Positions 10,508 through 21,000 of a DNA stretch of 64,000 nt are shown one piece after another (the first letter of the stretch is position 1; each line of letters opens with the position of its first letter). Source of the stretch: Branchinecta lynchi (lineage: Eukaryota > Arthropoda > Branchiopoda > Anostraca > Branchinectidae); NCBI GenBank assembly GCA_023053575.1, contig JAKZAP010000014.1:11062938-11126937 (forward strand), in the 5' to 3' direction. The position numbers and the translations under genes were made by a program. A model generated the notes under the pieces. It searched no databases. It saw only the letters and a list, made by a program, of their open reading frames with translations, and had not been told where the DNA came from.

Positions 10508-10846
10508 AATAGATATTTCGGGCCGTTGTCTATAATCCATACTGCTTCTCGTTTGCTACACTCACTGACCAAACCTTACAATGTTTATTTTCTGTCTTCT
10601 TTTATTTTATCATTGATCTTTCCATGGCTTATATACTCTACGATAATCTGTGGTGCCGTGAAACAAAATCGCCGGTAAAGAAAAGAGTAAAAGCCTCTAG
10701 GCTCGAGTTCAGAACTAACATATCCACAGCAGTTTCTGTCTGTGAGTTCTGGTTCGTACGGGTAAGTTTTGCTTGTTTTGAGTGTATAGTCGAACTTTGA
10801 CTGCTCACTTTGTGATCGGTGAGAGGTGGGTAACAGTGGACTTAGG
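10508..10846. other. Upstream flank of GNB5, nothing recognised
   Basis: No ORF or clear promoter motif that I would defend. GNB5 regulatory sequence is expected here but not identifiable. Confidence 0.4.
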
Positions 10847-11637
10847 CCTGTTTCCCCGATTTTGTGATAGCATTTATTGGCCTGTTTCCCCAGTCTAGTA
10901 CACTAGCCCCTTTTCAGGCACGGTGCTCAAACGTCTAGCACCATGCCTGGGTGCTAGACGTTCAAGCACTGTACCTTGGATTTCATGTATGGTGCATGGA
11001 TTTCAGTATACAGTGCATACATCAAAAACACAGTTTCTGTTGTGACAACTGAGCACCAGCTCGGACAGGGCCAGGACAGGGCTGAAATTACTACCATGAA
11101 TTAGAGAAATCAAAGACAATCCTTTATATATTTTTCACAACAAAAACAAAAGGGCTCGGCTGATGACAGATGTGAAAAACCTCATTTTCTTTTCTACATA
11201 TTCAAGGGTTTTGCATGCAAAGTGTCCTGTGCCTCAGCTTTTTCTACCTAGCAGCCAACCAGAATATTGGCTCTTGGGGAATAGATAGGGGAAATACATG
11301 GAAAATAGATAGGGTGCTGTTAGATTTTTCATCTCCATCATCATTTGAGCCCTTTTGTTTTTGTTGTGAAAAATATGTAAAGGATTGTCTTTGATTTCTC
11401 TAATTCATAGTAGTAATTTCAGCCCTGTCCGAGCCGGTGCTCAGTTGTGATGACAGAAACTGTGTTTTTTCTGTATGCACTGTATACTGAAATCCATGCA
11501 CCATACATGGAATCCAAGGTACAGTGCTTGAACGTCTAGCACCCAGGCATGGTGCTAGACGTTTGAGCACCATGCCTGAAATGGGGCTAGTGTACTAGAC
11601 TGCTGTTTCCCCGATTTTGTGATAGCATTTATTAGCC
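10847..11637. repeat. Foldback element with flanking direct repeats
   Basis: Arms 10892-11157 and 11346-11601 are inverted and about 90-95% alike (TAGTACACTAGCCCC, GTGCTCAAACGTCTAGCACC, CTTTGATTTCTCTAATTCAT), the left arm with an 11-bp internal repeat (CCAGGACAGGG). Outside both arms lies the same ~36-bp sequence in direct orientation (CTGTTTCCCCGATTTTGTGA...) at 10847-10883 and 11602-11637. Confidence 0.85.
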
Positions 11638-12427
11638 ATCAATAGAGAGATTGCACCCTACCTGATGAAAATGGATATTGCCACAGGATTGTAACAAACA
11701 AATTTAACACTGGAAGGTGTAGCCATAGGGCTTTTGAATTAAACTATCGGCATCTGATCATCATTCTGAGCCAGGTACTTGCTGGAAATGTTAATTGGGC
11801 TATACCTTAATAGTATAATTCTATTTTTGCAAAAGAGTATCCATGAAAGTAAGAGCTTGAAGGCTTTAAAGTTTGAAAACCAAAACGGAGTCTCGAATTC
11901 TATTGCGTTTGTTGGTTATGATGTTTTGTTCAGTACCAACCAATAGGAAGCAGTATTTGTTTGTGTAGTGAAAGTTTCAAGCCTTCAAACTGTCATTTCT
12001 GATCAGACTTTCTATAAAGATGATATTATCAGTCATACACAAATCCTCAATCTCTGGGCATGGTCATATGGGCATGAGTCTCGTTTTTGCGATCGCTTGG
12101 AACAAAAGTTTTTTGCAATCGACTGGCGACTGGATGTCCAGTCGGTCTGTTTTTGGTCCAGTCCAGTCAAACTTGGTGCCAAATTTTGAATATTGAAACA
12201 TGTGGACCCAAAAACGTACGATTTACACCTCACGGAGCGCCAGTACTGCAGCAGTTTCAGAGACTGTCGAAGGAAGAGTTGTGGGGATGGAAGGGGAGAA
12301 GTTGAGTGATTTAGACTGTTTTTCGAAGGCTTGTTCTCGCTCCCCTATCAAGCGACAAAAAACAGTCAACTGGATGAACCCGGGAACAAGTCCCAATCGC
12401 CAGTCGATCTGTAAAAAACGCGACTAT
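11638..12427 (+). repeat. Dispersed repeat F and spacer
   Basis: 11641-11700 (ATAGAGAGATTGCACCCTAC) and 11935-12000 (CCAACCAATAGGAAGCAG, TAGTGAAAGTTTCAAGCCTT) match adjacent blocks at 47388-47520, so the 11.7-11.93 kb part is extra here. 12010-12427: nothing recognised. Confidence 0.5.
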
Positions 12428-13020
12428 GGTACCCCTGTGAAATTTGGTTTAACTGAGACTGGTTATATACCTAAATAGGGTCTTCTTCCTGTCCCAGATC
12501 AAAAGATACCTGATTTTACTTTCTATCCAACCTCATTTTCCAATTTACAAAATGTTATGAGCACTTCCAAGGTACATAGAGTTTTTTGGAGGCCACTTCT
12601 CTTCTAGTGGGTTTATCGTATCCTTTTTCAGAAAATTGCTGCTAGGTAGTATGGATGAGGCAAGCTTTTCAATCTTTTCACTGGAGGAAATGTTTCCTTT
12701 AGATTGTTTGCCTTTAATTGTATTTATTTTGAGTGATTTTCTTTTACTTTTTTTTTTACTCTGACTTTTGACTTTTTGACAACATGGAAAAGGAATGAGT
12801 AACCTAGTGGCAACCACCTGGAAAAAGATAGAGTAAACCCACTGAAAAAAAAGTGGCCTCCACAAAACTCTCTGTACCTCGGAAGTGCTCTAACATTTTG
12901 AAAACTGGAAAATGAGGTTGGATAGAAAGTGAAATCAGGTATATTTTGATCTAGGACAGGAAGAAGACCCTATTTAGGTATGTAGCCAGTGTCAGTTTAA
13001 CCAAATTTCACAGGGGTACA
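12428..13020. repeat. Inverted-repeat (foldback) element, ~223-bp arms
   Basis: Arm 12428-12651 (GTACCCCTGTGAAATTTGG, AAATAGGGTCTTCTTCCTGT, CTATCCAACCTCATTTTCC) is repeated inverted at 12798-13020 with about 90% identity. The loop is about 146 bp. No coding capacity. Confidence 0.85.
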
Positions 13021-13385
13021 ATGCCAGTTCTTCAGGGCATGGTGCCCCAAAGTATGGGCACCATGCACATACATTAGGGCATGCCCAGACGTTAGGGCAC
13101 CATGCCCAAAAACTGAGGATTTGTGTATGTCTGGATATTATACAATTAAGAAAAAACTAGGAAACGTTTCCAGGTAATTACAGGCTTAGCCTATAATAGT
13201 AATAAAACATGGATAAATTGGTCTCAAAGCAGAAAGCCCTATAATTTCACAACGTTAATTACTCTTTTTCTACTCCTATCCGTTTTCGTTGGGTAGGCTG
13301 CAGTCTCTCTATTTTCATGGGTCATGACCGCAGTAAGCTACACTGACACTGTATTAAGAAGTGCCATTACTTTGCTATTAACAGT
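13021..13385. other. Spacer with short palindromes
   Basis: 13036-13110 has GGGCATGGTGCCCC, GGGCACCATGC and inverted copies; the rest shows nothing recognisable. Confidence 0.4.
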
Positions 13386-14033
13386 AAGGACCGAGCTGAT
13401 TTGAATTGTGGCGGTGGTGTTTCTTTCCCCCTTTGCGATCGTGTTTCATATCTGGGTGTCCCTTACTCTGCCTCAGCTCGTGATTTTAAAGCTGCTGTAA
13501 TTATACATATTCAAGAAAAGATTAGAAAAGCTTTCGGATTGATGATAAGATTTCGCGGTGTTTACCGGCGTGATATACTTGGATCTCTGTTTAACGCAGT
13601 GGCTCTCCCTCATGTCCTTTATCCTTCCCTCCTTTTCCGCGATTTCAGACTGAGTGATCTTTCAGCTATTCGGGTTTCTTATTTTAAGTATTGTAAATTT
13701 CTTCTTGGGTTCCCTATTTTGTTTAGTAATACTGAGATTGTTTCAAAATTTAAAGTAAAAGACCCATTAGTAATTGTTAAAAAGAAAGTTCAGAATTTTT
13801 ACAGTAAGGCGGAGAATATTCTCCCAACCCACAACCTTTTCCCTTTTTTTACCGATAAGGCTCATTTATAGTTGTTTGCTATGATGATTGATTTATAGTG
13901 TTTTAAAGTTTCCGGTATTCTTATTTATTGTCGTGTATATTTAGTCGCATATATTGTCTGTAGTTGTTTATTATGGTCTTATTTCAATTTTTGTACTCTT
14001 CAACTTTTGAGGGCAATAAAAGAATAATAATAA
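13386..14033 (+). mobile_element. LINE 3' fragment with RT C-terminal reading frame
   Basis: The frame to the stop at 13869 reads LCDRVSYLGVPYSASARDFK ... DILGSLFNAVALPHVLYPSL ... RVSYFKYCKFLLGFPILF, the thumb/C-terminal part of a non-LTR reverse transcriptase. The 3' end is AATAAAAGAATAATAATAAT, the same tail type as the LINE in GNB5. 5'-truncated. Confidence 0.85.
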
Positions 14034-14606
14034 TAATTAACTTACACTATAAGTTACAGTACATATGTATACTGCAGTGCAGCTGTAGGCTGAATCCAAA
14101 ATGAAGACTCATCTCTCTCATTCAGGTGTACAGTGTCAGTTATCCTGTACAACAGGCAGGAACGGGACACCTTGCTATGGTGCCGAATAAACTTTAGCCG
14201 ATTATCTGAGACTTGTGACATCAGACAAGAAGTCTGTATTTTCCATTTACTGACAGAACTGATTGTCCCCGTCATAGCTTAGCAATGTAAATGCGTCCAA
14301 TGCCAAGAAGATAACCTTCTGTTCATGCATGAAATAATATGTAGAGATAGAAAAAAAAAATGTGCAACTTGCAATGCAACAGCCTAAATGACATTTTATT
14401 GCTATTAAACATATAAGATATGTATCACTCTGATCCTTGCTTTGAATGGTCCAACTGAAGCTTGCCATCTGAGAGGTGGTATCTAACTTTTAGAGACAAT
14501 CTCTTAGAGTCTAAGTTGCTTTTAACTTTTAAGTTAGCTTCTATGAATGTTGTTATTACGAAAACTGTCAGTGCTATTTAAACCAGGTCTAACTACTAAA
14601 GTCCGC
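14034..14606. other. No gene or repeat recognised
   Basis: AT-rich spacer between a LINE and the E2 element; short ORFs here show no protein-like features. Confidence 0.4.
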
Positions 14607-17600
14607 TACAGTAGAGGTATGCTTAATTGAATGTGTGCTAACAGTGAATGATCACCAATGAAAAAAACAAAACCCAAACCAAGCATTTTTTACTATGAAT
14701 ACTTGTAATAAGCACTGACACTTTTGTCACTTTTTGAATATTTTGCTGATTCATGGCTGAAAGTGACTCAACTGACACCTGGTTTGCTTTTTATGGCACT
14801 TGAGCTTACTCAAGTGCCATATAGCGATTGTAATTTCTGTCCGTCAGTCGGTCTGTTGGTCCCTGTTTTGCTAGTTCGGGCACTTCCAGATAAGCTAGGA
14901 CGATGAAACTTGGCAGGCATATCAGGAACTCGACCAGATTAAATTAGAAATACTCGCTTCCCCGATCCGACCATCTGGAGGGGAGTGGAGGGAGGGGGAA
15001 TCCGGAAAAATGAGGAAAAATGAGATATTTTTAGCTTACGAACGGGTTATCGGATCTTAATGAAACTTGATATATGGAAGGAACTCGTGTCTCAGACCCT
15101 CCATTTTAAATCCAAACCGGATCCGGTGACATTGGGGGGAGTTGGAGGGGGAAACCGGAAATCTTGAAAAACACTTAGAGTGGAGGGATCCGGATGAAAC
15201 TTGGTGGAAAGTACAAGCACAAGTCCTAGATACATGGCTGATATAACCGGAACGGATCCGCTCACTTTGGAGGAGTTGGGGGGGGGGGGAGAAGTCCGAA
15301 TTTGTAGTGATCCCGCGAGTTCCGTGCTTCCTGATGTGCTGGGACGATGGAAATTGACAGGCATCTCTGGGACTTGACCAGATTAAATAGGAAATCGTCA
15401 ATTCCCCGATTCGACCATCTGGGGGGGGGGGAGTGGAGGGAGGGGGAAGCCAAAATTTGAGGTATTTTTATCTTGCGAACAAGTCATCGGATCTTGATGA
15501 AATTTTATATTTAGGATGACCTCGTGTCTCAGACGTCCCACTATAAATCCGGACCGGATCCGATGACAATGGGGGGAGTTGGAGGAGGGAACCGGAAATC
15601 TTGAAAAACGCTTAGAGTGGAGGGATCGGGATGAAACTTGGTGGGAAGAACAAGCACAAGTCCTAGATACATCATTGATATAAGCGGACCAGATCCAGGC
15701 ACTCTGGGGGAGTTGGGGGGGGGGGTCCGGATTTCTAGCGATCCCGCGAGTTCGGTATACTTCCTGATGTGCTAGGGCGATGAAACTTGGCAGGTATGTC
15801 AGGGACCCGAACAGGTTCACTTGAGAACAGCCGTTTCCCCAATCCGACCATACTGGGGGGAGTGGATGGATGGGGAGTCCGGAATCTAGTGGCGTGTATA
15901 ACTTTTGAACGGGTGATTGGATCTTGATGAAATTTTATATTTAGGATGACCTCGTGTCTCAGACATCTCACTTTAAATCCGGGCCGGATCCGATGACACT
16001 GGGGGGAGTTGGAGGAGGGAACCGGAAATTTTGAGAAACGCTTAGAGTGGAGGGATCGGGATGAAACTTGGTGGGAAAAACAAGCACAAGTCCTAGACAC
16101 GTCATTGACATAACCGGACCGGATCAGGGCACCGTGGGGGAGTTGGGGTCGGGGTCCGGATTTCTAGCGATCCCGCGAGTTCGGCATACTTCCTGATGTC
16201 CTAGGGCGATGAAACTTGGCAGGTATGTCAGGGATCCGAACATATTGACTTGAGAACAGCCGTTTCCCCGACCCGACCATCGTGGGGGGAGTGGGTGGAT
16301 GGGGAGTCCGGAATCCAGTGGCGTGCATAACTTTTGAACGGGTGATCGGATTTGAATGAAACTTGTCTGGTGAGCTATCGCCTCGGACGTTCAGTGTCAC
16401 GTCCGGGTCGGGTCCGATACCTGTGGGGATGGAGGGGGGGGGGGGACTCGAGAAACTCTAAAAGCAGAGGGATTGGGACGAAACTTAATAGATGGAACAA
16501 GCATTGGGCCTAGATGAAATTGAAGGAGCCAGATGGTTTCGGGGCTCTGTGGGGGGAGTTGGAGGGGTTCCTGGAATTCCGGTAGTCGTGAGTTACAATA
16601 GTTCCAGATGTAAAGCGACAACGAAACTTTGCAGGCATATTAGCGACCCGAATTTTCTTGACTTAAGAACCTGACACAACATACCCCCGGAAACTTCCGT
16701 TCCTAGATCCGAGCATTTTTTGGGGAGCACGAGAAGAGAAATATGGAAATTGACTTCTATAAATTGCAAACGAGTGGTCTGATTCGAGTGAAACTTTATG
16801 GGTGATACGAATCGATGGCCTCGACATGTAAAACATGCGTTCGAACCATATGCGACCACATAGGGGAATTGGGGGTGGGGGGACTTTTGACATGCACAAC
16901 AACCAAACGGATGGACCGAATGAGATGCAAATTCGACAGTGCCGAGTTTATGCGGCCTAGATTTGTTATTTGGCGTCCGGGCCGAATTCCGCCAAGGTAG
17001 GGGGGGGGGGGGGTACTGGAAATTTGCAGATAGGCTAAGCTCCAATTTCAGTAAAACTTGATGGACAGGAACAGGGAATTAAGACATTGGGCCCGAACCG
17101 GCTCCGACAACGTTGGTGGGAGGGGGGGGGGGGGGGTACCGGAACTTTCCAAAAATGCTCAGATTCGAGTGAAACTTGATAGATGGTATAAAAGATTTTT
17201 TATATTCCAAACCAGATTCGGCCACGGTAGGTCGAGATAGAGTGGGTACCGGAAATCGTGTAGCACGTCTAGGGATCAAACAAATGGATTTATTGGGATG
17301 AAAGTTTGAACAGTCATGTGCATTTGCTACAGACAATCGAGACGATGCCGGAACTGCTCAGAAATGAGTGAAACTAAATATCCTATTTCTATTTCCGAAC
17401 CGCATTTTTGGATGGCGGGTGTATTTTGTGACGTTCTCATCTACTTTCTTGTACAGCCTACTCGTACAAGTGCCATATGAGCTCGTAGCTCTTGTTGATA
17501 ATTTGAAAAGTTTGCTACGAGGTATGCACCTTCAATGGAGAAAATGGCGGTCCGAATCTACAGATGCCTTCAAAAGAAAAGGGACCTTTTTAGTAAATTC

Positions 17601-17786
17601 AAAATCAAAGAAAGTTAATTGGATTTCTACTTCAGGTTTGTGCCAGGATAACCCTGAAATAGTTGGCTGTTAGCTGATATCAAGTTTGTTATTTTTCTTT
17701 TCCATTTCACTCTTTTATATGCAAGTAACAAAGCCATGGTAGTGGAACATGTAAAAAAGTGATCAAATAAGCATACCTCTACTGTA
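14607..17786 (+). mobile_element. Family E MITE interrupted by family B
   Basis: Left part 14607-14790 and right part 17493-17786 together match the uninterrupted copy at 42122-42598 (TACAGTAGAGGTATGCTTA; ACACCTGGTTTG; TTTGAAAAGTTTGC; AAGCATACCTCTACTGTA). The B element at 14793-17498 lies between them. Confidence 0.85.
14793..17498 (+). mobile_element. Family B element, long copy (~6 core units)
   Basis: The 5' hairpin ATGGCACTTG-AGCTTA-CTCAAGTGCCAT is followed by ~430-bp units (marker AGTGGAGGGATC at 15179, 15616 and 16046), each with two G-runs, later degenerating. 3' end CAAGTGCCATATGAGCTCGT then AGCTCTTGTT. The best-preserved example of the family here. Its long minus-strand reading frames are by-products of the repeat. 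Confidence 0.88.
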
Positions 17787-18018
17787 CAAATGAATAGCGA
17801 ATAGACACGCAGTATTGCATATGCATGATTCATTTCTTTACTGACACTAGCAGTCACAACTGAAAACATGTGTAATGTATTTAAGATATGTTAATTGATA
17901 ACTAGGCCTATGTCTTGTTGATGGAAACCTCTGACAAATTGATACCTGGTTTTAAAACTTTTTTCTTCACTTCCATACAAGGTAGCCTGAGGTCTCTGAA
18001 GATCTTCCAGAAGTGGAT

Positions 18019-18070
18019 ATGGTGTGGTCACTTGGGCTTCTTTGTCTTCTTGCTGTTGCAGTCAGAGCTG
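18019..18070 (+). CDS. Bsg: Basigin exon 1, signal peptide
   Basis: ATG GTG TGG opens MVWSLGLLCLLAVAVRA, a textbook short signal peptide with a leucine-rich core and an A-x-A-like cleavage site. It ends GCT G|GTAAGA in phase 1. That phase is exactly what both the Ig1 exon (G|CT = Ala) and the Ig2 exon (G|AT = Asp) need. It was chosen on sequence logic and phase alone; transcript evidence would settle it. I see no convincing core promoter just upstream. Confidence 0.8.
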
Positions 18071-21000
18071 GTAAGAGCTTTATTTTGTCTTAGCCTGGTT
18101 CCTATTATCATAGGCATGTAGCCTGAGTAGAATATATTTGTGGGTCTGATGTTGGTTGTGAGCAGAGGCGTTACTAGCCAAAATGTTTGGGGGGGGGGAC
18201 GAGAAAAGACGACTGTTTTCAACAACAAAAAATTACAGTTTTTAAAAAAATCGACGGATTTTCAGAAAATTCCACTGATTTTGAGAAAAAACGACTGTTG
18301 GTCATGAAAAAAATCAACTGTTTTGACGAAAAATCGCGGCGCTTCGCGCCGACTCGGTTATTTTTTTACCGACTGACCGACAGAATTGGGCTGGGGCGTC
18401 CCCCCCCCTCCCCCTCCCCAGTTGTGACGCCCCTGGTTGTGAGTCATCTACAAGAAATACTGGTAGAAAGATTCATAAATTTTTTTTAGTTATGTAGCCT
18501 ACTGCATCAAAACCTTCATTTGGAGGTTATCTCTTCGTGAAACTATATTAAATCTGAGATTTCGGTACTGTTCCTTTCTCTCACCATGCTTTTTGTTTCC
18601 TATAAAGGATGTGCAAAAACGTTGTCACCTCGTACCAGAGACACGTACCATATCCTCATCTCGTTTGCTGGTCACCGTTTGATACAGTGACCGGAGAAGT
18701 CTAGTCTGTAAATGGGGAAGTACCGACAATACTATTTGAGCCCGTTCCGTTCCTTGTCTGTAAATTGGCCACACCAGCAAGTCTGTCGCAGAAAGACTCC
18801 ACTAGTTGTCTGGATCTCAAGCCCTAAACTAGATTTTCTGGACCCTGCCTCCAACTCCCCACCACCGCGGCTTGGAAATGCTTCTATTCTATCTGTGGCA
18901 CATCAAGGGCATCTGCTTCTACCAACCATCAATTTTTGCTATAATGGGATCGCACATTCGGACTGAAAATAGTCACTTACCCCTAACCAACTTGGCCAGA
19001 GTATAAAAATGTCACACTCAGATCAAATTACCTAGTATCCCTGCTGGTCCCCAGTGATCAATTTAAATTGTTATCATTCAGAAGTTGTTCAGACAAACAA
19101 ATGGCATATTTAGGTATTTGCATCTATACGCCCCCCCCCCCCCCCACACACACTAAACGAAAATGTCTGGTATTACCCCACCTTGGTAGGAGTGGGTAAG
19201 GACCGCAAATGGCAGGGTAGGAGTGGGTAAGGACCGCAAATGACACAGTTGAAACTGTGCATGGCTTCCGATAAGAAAGTGCTTGAGCACCCTATCCATA
19301 AGTTCCGCCACCGTTCAATACTGCTCGCGAACGACCTGCAAGAGCGGCCTTAGTGGTGATCCCAAAACTCCAACACGTAAAATGTGACCGTGTACGGTAT
19401 GAAAAGACGTTTGTACCGTCTTTCGTTAAAATTTTTAATTTTATTTAGTGTTTACTTTTATATATGCCGTTGACATATTTATATATGAGTGTCTACATGT
19501 AATGACGATTTCCAGAAATTTGGATTTCACCATGATAGTTCGAAAAGAATAAAAGCGACATCTATATATTAGGGTATGTGTCATAAATATACCCATAACC
19601 TTTGTACCTTCCAAGTTCCGTCCTGATCCTCCGCCGTTTAGCCCCTAAGCGTGTGTCATTAAACGTCCGGTATCCCCTTGCATCTTCCCACAGCAAGGTC
19701 GAATCCCGAAGAACATATAGTTCCCGTTACCTTCGTATTTCTAAGTTTTCCATATATTTCATCACTATACGTGTCACAACATTTCAACACCCCATCCGTC
19801 ACAAAACTCCATCGTGGTCGGCATAGGCCTTACTAGCCAAAATGTTTGGGGGGGGGGGGGGACGAGGAATTTACCGACTGGCTGGTAATTTTTACCGACT
19901 GTTTCTGCAGAAAAACGACTGTTTTCAACAACAAAATATGATAGTTTTGAAAAAAAAATCGACTGATTTTCAGGAAAACCGACTATTTTGACGAAAAATC
20001 TACTGTTTTCATGAAAAAAAAATCAACTTTTTTGAGGAAAAATCGCGGCGCTTCGCGTCGACTCGTTTGTTTTTTACCGACTGGCCGACAGCATTGGGGG
20101 GGGGGCGTCCCCCCCCCCACCAGTCGTGACGCCCCTGGTGGTCGGTCGTGGTTCGCACACAAGTCCTGTCAATTTATCTATCTGCTCCTACCACCCATCC
20201 TACTCGAATGGAGTATTTCCGGAAATGCCCCATACCCGCTCTAGGCCTTCTACACCCACCGAGGCCGTATCAATCCGGCCTGGTCAATTCGGGAACCCCC
20301 CCCCCCCCCCCTCCCCCCTTCCCCTCTAACTCGTCCACTATAGGATGCGGTTCAGATATAAACGACACATGCCTTTTATCTGCTCTAACCACTGAAACGC
20401 ATCACCTTATCGAACAGACAGGCAGCGGACAGAAATTATGATCGCTCAATCGCACTTCATGTGACGACTAAAGCCGGTTTCACATTGACGAGTCGTTGCG
20501 ATGCTTTGCGTATGCGTTTATCTTACTTTGCGCACAGGTTGCGTCGCGTATCTTTCACACCTGCGCGAGAAGCTTTCACGCTGGATGCTCATTTTCGTTT
20601 TCTTTTCTCAGTTTCTTTTGCTGAATTCTCGTTTTTTTTCACCACTAGTAAGTTTTTCTTCATCATTAGTAGATTTTCTCCAGTTTTTCTTAGAAACGTC
20701 CATTTTCCACTGAAAAATCTGATGCGTACGCGTCGACAAAACGCAAGAATAGAACTTGAAATAGAACTTTACTATTCTTCCGTTGCGTTTTTTTTGGCTA
20801 CGTAAGTTCTACGTTGCGTCGACGCAAGCTCGACGCAGAAGTTGCGTAGCTCAGTGTAAAAGGCTCAACGCGTCAGTGTGAAAGCGGCCGAAAAGTTCTG
20901 AAAAATAGTCGCTAATTTTTAAAATACCAAAGAAAGGCACATAAGTCTTTAATCTGTGTAGTGCTGATAATTCAGTGTCGATCACACATTTTCTGCTGAA

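Noticed and set aside
15057..17336. Many long minus-strand reading frames rich in SPPPTPP / [20 protein letters not shown]
   Set aside because: They fall inside the family B tandem units, repeat with the same period and depend on G/C-run length; they are by-products of the repeat, not genes.
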